Of a stretch of DNA of 64,000 nucleotides, positions 17,894-28,100 are shown piece after piece. The DNA is taken from the NCBI RefSeq assembly GCF_022701255.1, contig NZ_CP031705.1:3051501-3115500 (forward strand), read 5' to 3'. A model generated the notes under the pieces. The model made no database searches, was not told the origin of the DNA, and saw only the letters and a list, made by a program, of their open reading frames with translations. The first letter of the stretch is position 1. Each line of letters opens with the position of its first letter. The translations under genes were made by a program, and so were the position numbers. Source of the DNA: Microcoleus vaginatus HSN003 (GTDB lineage: Bacteria > Cyanobacteriota > Cyanobacteriia > Cyanobacteriales > Microcoleaceae).

Positions 17894-20800
17894 TCACAAA
17901 TGAGTTTCTGCCTGAGCCTTATCTAAGCAAGCTTTCAATTTTTCGGCTAGCACCTGTACATGAGGTTCTTGTAACATACCAAGGTGGGTACCAGGAACCT
18001 CATGGAATTCTAATCCTCCAGCAGCAAGTTCGCCCCAGCCCAATTGAGGATCTGCGTAAGAGCTTACACCGGTAATCTGATCTGTAGACCGGAAGAGGGC
18101 TACTTGACCAGGGTAGACTTGCGGTACATAGTTTCTTGATGCCTGAATGTTTTCCTGTTGAAAAGTGAAGTCTTGAAGATGGTTAGGCAAGGGTCGTCCG
18201 ATACCTATGTAAAACTTGCAGCCAATCTCGTTGAGGCTATGATTAAGCTTATCGTTGAACCTCTGGATTTTTCCCTTCACGTTATCCTTCGCCTTCTTTA
18301 AAACATATGTTGGTCCGAGTTGTAAAAAGTTACTCCAGTGAGCAGTGAGCAGCTCTCTGCTTGATATTTGTTTGAGTGCCTCTGAAGTGTGTGTATCCAA
18401 TAAGGCTAGGAGAGCTACCTTTTGGCCTTGCGCGACTAGCTGCTGAGCCATATCGAAGGCTACACTGCCGCCAAAAGACACGCCAGCCAGAAAATAAGGT
18501 CCTTCGGGCTGGAGAATCCGCATTTCTTTAATATAGTGAGCGGCTAAGTCCTCAACCCGATTGTGGGGAGCATATTTTCTATCCATAATTTGTGCGGCTA
18601 GTCCATACAGGGGTTGTTCTAGACCCAAACGATGTGCTAAAGGGCGGTAGAATAGGAGACCTCTGCCAAGCACATGGATACAGAATAGAGGCGGTTTGGA
18701 ACCATTAGGTTGAATCACTATCAGTGAGGAACAACGCGATGACAATCCAGAGTGATTCAGAAGGTTAGATGCGCTCTGAAGCTTCGTTGTTGATTTGTTC
18801 GGTTCTGAGCTATACCCTTGTTGGCTGAAAATGCTAGCTAGTTCCTCAATAGTCGGTGCTTGGAAGAGGTTAGCCAGAGGGAGATTTCTGCCCAATTTCT
18901 TCTCGATTTGTGCGAATAGGCGTGCAGCCAGCATGGAGTGTCCTCCCAAGTCAAAAAAGTTGTCTTTCACGCTGATGGGGTGGACACCTAAAACTTTTTC
19001 CCAAATCTGTGTGAGCTGGAGTTCTAATTCATTGCGGGGAGCTACAAAGGTGTTTTCTGACTCTTTCATGATTTGGTCGGGTGCTGGTAGGGCGCGGCGG
19101 TCTACTTTGCCGTTGGCAGTCAGGGGCAAAGCCTCTAGAAGTACGAAAGCTCCAGGCACCATATAGTCGGGCAGTTTCTGCTTGAGGAAGCGACGCAGTT
19201 CATCGATTGTGGATGCCTGTTCTGGGTGGGAAACGATGTAGGCCACTAAGCTTGTGTTGCCGGAGATATCTTTTCTAGCTGTAACTACGGCTTCTTTCAC
19301 AGTAGGGTATTGTGCCAGCACCGCTTCAATTTCTCCCAGTTCGATGCGAAAGCCGCGAACCTTCACCTGATTATCTATGCGACCGAGAAACTCAATGTTG
19401 CCATTGGGGAGGTAGCGGGCTAGGTCATTGGTTTTATAGAGGCGTGTTCCTGGTTCATCACTAAAAGGGTTTTGGAGAAATTTCTCTTCGGTCAAGTCTG
19501 GGCGGTTGAGATAACCCCGGGCTAAGCCGTCGCCGCCGATGTACAACTCGCCGGGAACTCCGATGGGGACAGGCCTCCGGTGGCTATCCAACACATAAAC
19601 CTGGGTATTGGTAATGGGGCGTCCGATGGGGACGGAGTTACCGAGTTGGTCAGGCTCTGTTATTGGGTAGCAGCAGGTGAAGGTCGTGTTCTCGGTTGGA
19701 CCATAACCGTTGATTAGCTTACAGTCTCCTATTTTTTGGAGAAATTTCTGGACATGGGGAACAGATAAAACATCACCACCAGCCAATAGTTGACGCAAGG
19801 GCTTTAAATCCTCCAGTCGCTCATCCACCATTACGTGAAACAGACCAGTTGTGAGCCACAGAGTTGTGATTTGGTATTGCTGGATAACTTGTCCCAACTC
19901 TCCCAAGGATGGCGTATGGGGGGAAAATATCACCAGCCGAGCACCGTTAAGTAAGCTGCCCCAAATTTCCAACGTTGAGGCGTCGAAGGAGATGGGAGCT
20001 AGCTGTAGGAAAACTTCTTCTGCTGCTAGGTCGGCATAGTTGGCTCCTTTGACTAACCGCACGACACCTCGATGGATGACACTAACACCTTTGGGCCTGC
20101 CTGTAGACCCGGAGGTATACATTACATAGGCTAGGTTGTCAGCCGTCACGCTGCTAATGAGGTTTTCCTGGCTCTCTCGGTTAATGGCGTCCCAGTCAGT
20201 GTCTAGGCAGACTACTTTGGCTCGATGTGCGGGAAGTTTCTCAACCTGCGGCTGTTGGGTCAATAGGACTGGGACTTGGGCATCCTCCAGCATGAAGGTG
20301 AGACGCTCTTGCGGATATGCTGGGTCTAGTGGTAGATAGGCTGCACCCGCTTTGAGGATGCCTAGGAGTCCTACTAATATATCTAGCGATCGCTCTACAC
20401 AAATCCCTACACATGTCTCTGGTTCTACCCCCAGCCCTTGCAGGTGGTGTGCTAATTGATTGGCACGGTAATTTAGCTGCTGGTAGGTAAGTTGCTCCTG
20501 ACCAAAGACTGCGGCAACAGCGTTAGGAGTTTGCTCGGCTTGGGCTTCAAATAACTGATGGATACAGGCGTTATTCGGGTAATCAGTTTGGGTGTTATTC
20601 CACTCCACCAGCAACTGATGTTGTTCGGCTGCTGTCAACAGCGGTAAGTCTGAGAGACGCTGTTGAGGGTTGGCGACAATGCCTTCCAGTAAGGTCTGGA
20701 AATTCCCCAGCATCCGAGTAATGGTGGCGGAGTTGAAGAGATCGGTGTTGTATTCCAACGAGGCTCTCAGTCCGTGCGCCGTCTCTATCATGAATAGGGT

Positions 20801-22168
20801 TAGATCGAACTTCGCCGTTTTGCTGTCAATATTCAGGGAGTTGACGGTCAGGTTTGGTAACTCTAAGACTGAGGTTGGAGTGTTCTGTAGAACGAACATC
20901 ACCTGAAACAGCGGCGTGTGGCTTCGGTCTCGTTCGGGTTGTAGTTCTTCTACGAGCTTTTCAAAGGGTAGGTCTTGATGGGCATAGGCTCCTAAAGCTA
21001 CCTCACGCACTCGACCTAGCAGTTCTTGGAAACTTTGGTTGCCACTTAGGTAAGTACGCAAGGCTAGGGTATTAACAAAAAATCCAATCAGACCTTCGGC
21101 TTCCACTTGGTTGCGACCGGCGATGGGAGTGCCTACGATCATGTCTTCTTGCCCGGTATAGCGGTAGAGGAATGTCTGGAATGCTGCTAACAAGGTCATG
21201 AACAGAGTGACCTGCTCCTGCTGGCTCAGGTCTTTAAGTGCCTTGGTTAGGTTTTTGGGTAGCTCCAGAGATTGGTACTCACCCTGATAGGTCTGAATTG
21301 GTGAGCGTGGGTAGTCAGTGGGCAGTTGTAGTATGGGGAGGCTGCCACTTAGCTGCTGTTTCCAGTAGTCACGCTGAGACTCTAAAACTTCACCTTGTAG
21401 CCACTGGCGCTGCCAGTGGGCAAAATCTGCATATTGGATGGGCAGTTCGGGGAGGGGTGAGGGCTTGCCACTGGAGAAGCCGTCATATAGCGCTGCCACC
21501 TCCCGCAAGAAAATATCGTAAGACCAGCCGTCGTAAACAATGTGGTGCATAGTCACGAGCAGCATATATTCCGCTTCTTCTAGGCGCAGGAGTTTGACGC
21601 GAAACAATGGTCCAGTAGCTAGGTCGAAGGGTTGTTGAGCCTCCTCGGTGGCAAGGCGTTGAGCTTTAGAAAGCCGCTGGTCTGGAGAAAGTTTTCTCAG
21701 GTCTATTATTGGCAGTGTTAAAGCTGTATCTAGGGAGATGACCTGCTTTGGTTGCCCATCCACCGATGGAAAAGTGGTTCTGAGGACTTCATGGCGTCGG
21801 ACAATTTCCCTCAGGCTCTGCGAGAGTGCGGTTACGTTGAGTAAACCGATTAAGCCAAAGGCAGCGGGAATGTTATAGGCAGGGCTGTCTGGTTCCAATT
21901 GAGCGAGCAACCAGAGACGCTGCTGGGCAAAGGAGAGGGGGAGGTTTCCATCCCTTGGGACAGGCAATATGGGAGAAAGATTGGAAGTGGTGGCAGCATT
22001 AGCCTTGTGCAGAAATGCGAGGATTTCGGCTTTGCGCTCTTTTAGCTCTTGCAGCAGAGCGGGTGTCAGTGTTTCTTTGGGAGCTTTGTAGCGCAAGCGA
22101 TCGCCTTCGTTCCATAGCTTCACGTCTAGATGGCGAAGCTCAGACAAAAACTCGTCAATCGTTTTCAT
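17894..22168 (-). CDS. NRPS: docking-C-A-PCP-TE (module 3)
   Basis: Terminal nonribosomal peptide synthetase, 1424 aa. Residues 1-55 form a TubC-like N-terminal docking domain. The condensation domain (about 75-510) has an intact HHxxxDG motif, H208-H209 and D213-G214. In the adenylation domain (about 530-1030) YTSGSTGRPKG is present, and the ten-residue code reads DALWLGGTFK by alignment to GrsA, closest in my memory to valine-type codes. The carrier domain has Ser1078 in LGGHS. The thioesterase (about 1140-1424) has a triad candidate S1231 (GVSFGG), D1258 and H1395. Motif A7 reads YKTND where YKTGD is usual. It overlaps the upstream NRPS gene by 4 bp (ATGA), so the two are translationally coupled. 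Confidence 0.95.
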   Translation of the reverse strand: MKTIDEFLSELRHLDVKLWNEGDRLRYKAPKETLTPALLQELKERKAEILAFLHKANAATTSNLSPILPVPRDGNLPLSFAQQRLWLLAQLEPDSPAYNIPAAFGLIGLLNVTALSQSLREIVRRHEVLRTTFPSVDGQPKQVISLDTALTLPIIDLRKLSPDQRLSKAQRLATEEAQQPFDLATGPLFRVKLLRLEEAEYMLLVTMHHIVYDGWSYDIFLREVAALYDGFSSGKPSPLPELPIQYADFAHWQRQWLQGEVLESQRDYWKQQLSGSLPILQLPTDYPRSPIQTYQGEYQSLELPKNLTKALKDLSQQEQVTLFMTLLAAFQTFLYRYTGQEDMIVGTPIAGRNQVEAEGLIGFFVNTLALRTYLSGNQSFQELLGRVREVALGAYAHQDLPFEKLVEELQPERDRSHTPLFQVMFVLQNTPTSVLELPNLTVNSLNIDSKTAKFDLTLFMIETAHGLRASLEYNTDLFNSATITRMLGNFQTLLEGIVANPQQRLSDLPLLTAAEQHQLLVEWNNTQTDYPNNACIHQLFEAQAEQTPNAVAAVFGQEQLTYQQLNYRANQLAHHLQGLGVEPETCVGICVERSLDILVGLLGILKAGAAYLPLDPAYPQERLTFMLEDAQVPVLLTQQPQVEKLPAHRAKVVCLDTDWDAINRESQENLISSVTADNLAYVMYTSGSTGRPKGVSVIHRGVVRLVKGANYADLAAEEVFLQLAPISFDASTLEIWGSLLNGARLVIFSPHTPSLGELGQVIQQYQITTLWLTTGLFHVMVDERLEDLKPLRQLLAGGDVLSVPHVQKFLQKIGDCKLINGYGPTENTTFTCCYPITEPDQLGNSVPIGRPITNTQVYVLDSHRRPVPIGVPGELYIGGDGLARGYLNRPDLTEEKFLQNPFSDEPGTRLYKTNDLARYLPNGNIEFLGRIDNQVKVRGFRIELGEIEAVLAQYPTVKEAVVTARKDISGNTSLVAYIVSHPEQASTIDELRRFLKQKLPDYMVPGAFVLLEALPLTANGKVDRRALPAPDQIMKESENTFVAPRNELELQLTQIWEKVLGVHPISVKDNFFDLGGHSMLAARLFAQIEKKLGRNLPLANLFQAPTIEELASIFSQQGYSSEPNKSTTKLQSASNLLNHSGLSSRCSSLIVIQPNGSKPPLFCIHVLGRGLLFYRPLAHRLGLEQPLYGLAAQIMDRKYAPHNRVEDLAAHYIKEMRILQPEGPYFLAGVSFGGSVAFDMAQQLVAQGQKVALLALLDTHTSEALKQISSRELLTAHWSNFLQLGPTYVLKKAKDNVKGKIQRFNDKLNHSLNEIGCKFYIGIGRPLPNHLQDFTFQQENIQASRNYVPQVYPGQVALFRSTDQITGVSSYADPQLGWGELAAGGLEFHEVPGTHLGMLQEPHVQVLAEKLKACLDKAQAETHL

Positions 22169-25100
22169 AATTCTCCCTCTTCATAATCGTCCATTGTGTC
22201 GCTCTCATGAGCTTGTAACTCTTGCACTGCCCAACGAACTGTCTCAATGCGAGCGCCTAACTCAGCCACAGTAGGTGACTCAAATAAAGTACGCAGCGGT
22301 AGTTCCACTCCGAAGGCTTGGCGCAAGCGAGAAATAACTTGGGTAGCCAGCAGGGAATGTCCCCCCAATTCAAAGAAGTTGTCGTGGATGCCGAGTCGTT
22401 CCAGTCTTAGGACAGAAGCCCAAATATCAGCTAGCTGCTGCTCAATGGGGGTGCGAGGAGCCACAAAGGTTGCTTCCAAGTTAGGTCGTGACTGGTCAGG
22501 GGCGGGTAGAGCACGGCGGTCTACTTTGCCGTTAGGGGTTAGGGGCAGGGAATCTAGCAGGACAAAGGCTCCAGGCACCATGTAGTCGGGCAGTTTCTGC
22601 TTGAGGAAGTGGCGTAGTCCATCGATGGTGGATGCCTGTTTTTGGTGGGGAACTACATAGGCTACTAGGCGCTTGTCGCCAGGGATGTCTTCTCTAGCTG
22701 TGATGGCGACTTCCCGCAGGTTGGGGTGTTGGCTGAGTGCTGACTCAACCTCTCCCAGTTCAATGCGGAAACCGCGAATTTTTACCTGATTATCTATGCG
22801 ACCTAGAAACTCAATGTTGCCGTCGGGTAGATAACGAGCTAAGTCCCCAGTTTTATAAAGGCGTGTCCCTGGTTCCTTGCTAAAAGGGTTGGGGATGAAC
22901 TTCTGGTTGGTTAACTCCGGGCGGTTGAGATAGCCTCTGGCTATGCCTGCGCCGCCGATGTGAATCTCGCCAGGTACACCAATAGGAACAGGACTCAAAT
23001 ATTGATTCAGCAGGTAAATCTGCATATTGGCAATCGGGCGACCAATCGGAACCTGTGTTCTGAGTCCCGAAGGCTGACAATGATATACACTGCTCCAGAC
23101 TGTTCCTTCTGTTGGACCGTATTCGTTGAACAAAGATGTGTGCGCCCGCAGCTTACTATGGCGTTCAACTAACTCTTTGGGACACGGCTCGCCTGCCACA
23201 ATAACAGTACGAAGACAAGTGAGCTGTTGTGGTTCCGCTTGCTCCAAAATCAGGTTATAGAGAGATGGAAGACTCAATAAATGCGATACATGATGTTGAG
23301 CAATTAACTTTGTAAGCTGTAACAGCTCTTGTTGGAACTTTGCTGGTGGTAGTACAAGTAGGCCTCCTTGGCACAATGTCCAAAAGATGCCTGCGATCGA
23401 ACTGTCAAAGGCAAACGACGAAAGTAATAGGAAACTGGTGACGGGTTCGCTGTAATAAGAAATACGAGCACTGGTGGAGTGGACTAGGTTTTGATGGGTT
23501 ACCAGCACTCCTTTGGGTTTCCCTGTAGAACCAGATGTGTAGATTGTGTAAGCCAGGTTATCGGCCGTCACGCGGATGACAGGTTTTTCCTCGCTCTCTT
23601 GGGCGATTACTTCCCAGTCGGTGTCCAAGCAGAAACGCTGTGCTTTGTACTCGGAAAAACCTGCGATTAGCTTCTGTTGGGTTAATAGCACCGACACCTG
23701 GGCATCTTCCAGCATGAAGGCTAGACGATCCTGGGGATACGATGGGTCTAACGGCAAATAAGCCCCACCAGCCTTGAGAATGCCTAGGAGTCCTACGATC
23801 ATCTCTAGCGATCGCTCTACACAAATTCCGACCAGCATTTCTGGTTCCACACCCAATTTTTGCAGGTAGTGTGCTAGTTGATTGGCACGGCGATTTAGCT
23901 CTCGGTAGGTTAGTTGCTCGTTTTCACAAACTACTGCAACAGCATCGGGCGTGCACTCCACCTGCGCCTCAAATAGCTGGTGGATGCACGCCTCCAAAGG
24001 ATAATCCGCTTTTGTGTTATTCAACGCCACCAGTTGTTGCTGTTGGGCTACCGTCAAGAGGGGTAATTCCCAGAGGCGCTTGTCCGGGTCAGCCACAATC
24101 CCTTCTAGTAAAGTCTGAAAGTTGCCTATCATCCGCGAGATAGTGCTGGACTCAAACAAATCCGTGTTGTATTCAAAGCGACCAATAATCCCTTCCGGTC
24201 TTTCGTCTAGTTCAAGAGTCAGATCGAGCTTCGCCGTATCGGTTTGGATATCAAGCTGACTCATAGTCCAGCCACAATTCAAAGATGGCATTGGAGGTTC
24301 CAAAACAAACGCCACTTGAAACAGAGGGTTATGGCTTAGATTGCGATCGGGTTGGAGTGTTTGTATTAGTTTCTCAAAAGGCAAGTCTTCATAGACATAA
24401 GCCCCTAGTGTTATTTCCCGCACTCGTCCCAGTAGCTCTCGAAAACTAGGGGAACCCGACATATCAGTACGCAATACTAGGGTGTTGAGGAAAAACCCGA
24501 TTAGCCCTTCAAGCTCCGGTCTGTTGCGACCCGCGCTGACCGTGCCCACCACAATATCTTCCTGCTCCGTGTAGCGGTAGAGCAAGGTTTTGAACGCGGC
24601 CAGCAGCATCATGAACAGCGTGACTCCCTCTTGTTGCGAGAGAGTTTTGAGCGATGAGGTCAGGTCTTTGGATAGTGTCAGACATTGCCTTGCACCTCGG
24701 AAGGTCTGAACTGCGGGTCGCGGACGGTCATAAGGCAGTTGTAGTACAGGCAGGTCGCCCCGTAGTTGCTGTTTCCAGTAGTCCAACTGACTTTCCTGAA
24801 TCTCTCCAGCCAGCCATTGTCGTTGCCAGAGGGTAAAGTCAGCGTATTGTATGGGCAGTTCTGCAAGTGGGGAGGGTTTGTCGGTAGAGAAAGCTTCGTA
24901 GAGTGCTGCGAGTTCTGGAAGAAACACGCTGTAGATCGAAACACCATCAATGACGATGTGGTGAACGGTCAAGAATAACCTGTAGTCTTCATCTGCCAGT
25001 TGTATCAACGTAGCTCGCAGCAGTGGCCCAGAAGTTAGGTCAAAAAGCTGCTTAGACTCCCTAGTTGCCAACCGCAAAGCTTCGGATTCCCGTTGGTCTT

Positions 25101-28100
25101 GTGGGAATTGTCGGAGATCCACTACGGCTAGGTTGAAAGTAGAGGGTGGATCGATCACCTGAACGGGTTGGCCATCTATCGTGATGAAGCGCTCGCGCAG
25201 ACTTTCGTGACGTTTGATGATTTCGTTGAGGGCTTTTGAGAGGGCATCAACGTCTATAGCACCCGGAATGCGAATGGTGAAGGGTTCATTATAAACAGGA
25301 CTATTAGGTTCTAATTGTGCAAGGAACCACAGTCGCTGCTGGTTCCACGAGAGAGGCAAGTTTTGGTTCCTGGAAACAAGTTGGATGGGGGGAGCTTGCA
25401 AGAAAGGCTTTTCCTGATCACCTGCCTCAATGCGCTGGGCTAGTTCGGCTACAGTTGGAGATGCAAACAGGCTACTTATCGGTAACTCCACCTTTAAGGT
25501 GTCACGCAACCGACTTACAATCCTGATAGCGAGTAAGGAATGTCCGCCCAATTCCAAGAACTTGTCGTGGATGCCGACTCGCTCGACGCCCAGCACTTCA
25601 GCCCAGATTTCTGCCAGCATTTTTTCAACAGGCGTGCCAGGAGCCACAAATGCTTCTTCCAGATCGGTTCTGGTGGTGTCCGGCACTGGCAGAGCGCGGC
25701 GATCGACCTTACCGTTGGGCGTCAGCGGCAGCGCTTCGAGCTGCACAAATGCAGAAGGTATCATGTGATCGGGCAGTTTCTGCTTTAGGTCGCGACGCAG
25801 TTCACTGATGGAGAGGACTTGCTCCTGGCTGGGAACCACATAGGCCACTAGGCGCTTGTCATTAAGGTCGTACTCCTGGTCTATAACTACGGCATCCTGA
25901 ACAGCCCGGTTTTGCATCAGCACTGCCTCAATCTCGCCCAGCTCGATGCGGAAACCACGAATTTTCACCTGATTATCGATGCGACCAAGAAACTCGATGT
26001 TGCCGTCCGGTAAATAGCGGGCTAAGTCTCCAGTTTTGTACAGACGTGCTCCGGGTTCGTCACTAAAGGGGTTGGGGATAAACTTCTGGGTCGTCAACTC
26101 TGTCCGGTTGAGATAGCCCCGAGCTAAACCGTCGCCACCGATGTGCAGTTCACCCGTAACTCTGATCGGGACGGGTTGGAGATACCGATCCAATATATAA
26201 AGCTGAGTATTGGCAATAGGACGACCAATTGGAACCCCTGATAGGGTGGTCTGAGCCGGAACCTCATAGATACAGCATCCAACAACCGTTTCTGTTGGAC
26301 CGTATTCGTTAATTAGTCTAGTTTCAGGTGCGTGAGTCTGCCAGAATGAAATGCTCTTTTTCGATAAAGCCTCGCCACCGATAATTAAGGCTCTTGTCTG
26401 ACCCGCCGCCTGCTTACTGGGTAATAACTCACTGAGTAGTGCCAGATGGGCCGGGGTGATTTTGACGAGGCTAAAATTACTTTGAGAACACAAGACGGCA
26501 CTAAGAGCCTCTATCTCCTGTTTCTCTGGGAGGAATACTACCCTCTGTCCTACCAATAGGGGAGAGAATAAGCTGGTAATGGTTGCGTCGAACCCGATCG
26601 AAGAATGAACCGGAGAACCAACCCCATCGGCTACTGCATACGTTTTTATGCACCAGCTAAGATAATTGACCAATCCTTGGTGGACAATCATCGTTCCCTT
26701 TGGTTTCCCGGTTGACCCAGAGGTGTAAATTATATAAGCCAAGTTGGCGGCATTAACCCCGCTGTTGAGATTCTCCTCACTCTCCTGAGAAATTAACCCC
26801 CAACCTGTATCCAAGCAGATCGCATACGCACCTTGCTCAGGCAATCCAGTTAGCAACTTCTCTTGGGTCACTAGCACCGACACCTGTGAGTCTGACAGCA
26901 TGAACGCTAGACGTTCTTTCGGATACGCAGGATCTAGAGGCACGTAGGCTCCACCCGCTTTGAGAATACCGAGAAGGCCCACCATCATCTCAAGCGATCG
27001 CTCTAGGAAAATCCCCACTAAAACCTCTGGTCCTACCCCCTGTTTTTGCAGGTAGTGCGCTAGCTGATTCGCTCTTGCATTTAGTTCCCGATAGGTCAAC
27101 TGTTTGTCTTCATAAACTACCGCCACCGCATCGGGTGTCTGCTCCACCTGAGCCTCAAATAACTGATGGATACACTTATCCTTGGGGTAATCTGCCTGAG
27201 TATCATTCCACTCCACCAGAATTTTGTGACAATCCTGCTCAGATAGCAGGGGAATTTCGGCAACGCGCCCTTTGGGGTCAGTTACGATACCTTGCAAAAA
27301 AGTAGCAAACTGATCCAACATCCTGACAATGCTGTCACCATCTAATGCTTCGGTGTTATAAAGCCAACAGCATTCTTTCCCCTCTGACGGAATCACTAGG
27401 GTCAACTCATTACCAGACCCAGCTTGGTGGTCGTCTAGTTTTTCTACCCGCTCTACGACCACCGGAAAAATCGGCTCACGACTCCGATCGGGCAATGAAC
27501 GAAGAGCCGGATACCTAGCTACGACATCACGCGCATAAGTCTTGTGAAGTTTGGTCAACTCCACCTGCTCCTCAAAGGCTTTAAAAACTTCCTCAAAACT
27601 TTGCTCGTAGTCTATATCTACGCGACAAGAAACAATTGAGGCAAAAAAGCCTTCCAGTCCTATCAACTCCCGTTGCAGCTCAACATCTCTAAATCCGATA
27701 TCAAAACATCCACTTCCTCCTATACGGGCCAGATAAGTAGCAAAAGCAGCAAACAGGAAGTCACTCTGATTCCAAGCAGGATGGCCCTCCAGAAAGGTTG
27801 TGACCTCATGCGGTATGGACATCTTTACACTCGTGTACTGCTTTTGATTCAAGTGCGATGCCGTTCGATCGGCATAGGGAACCGTGATGGGCTGTAACGT
27901 CGCCAGCTTCTCTACCCAGAAAGCCTCGTGCTGAGCAATTAACCCATCAAACCTCTCAATACGCCTCGCCCTATCCGGCTCGATGTCCTTAAACTGATAC
28001 CCAACTTGCAGTCCAAATCTCTCGACCAAATCAGGAATCGATAGCGCTTGACCATCGATGGTCAGCACTTGGCGCAGCGCTACCTCGTAACTTGCTGTAG

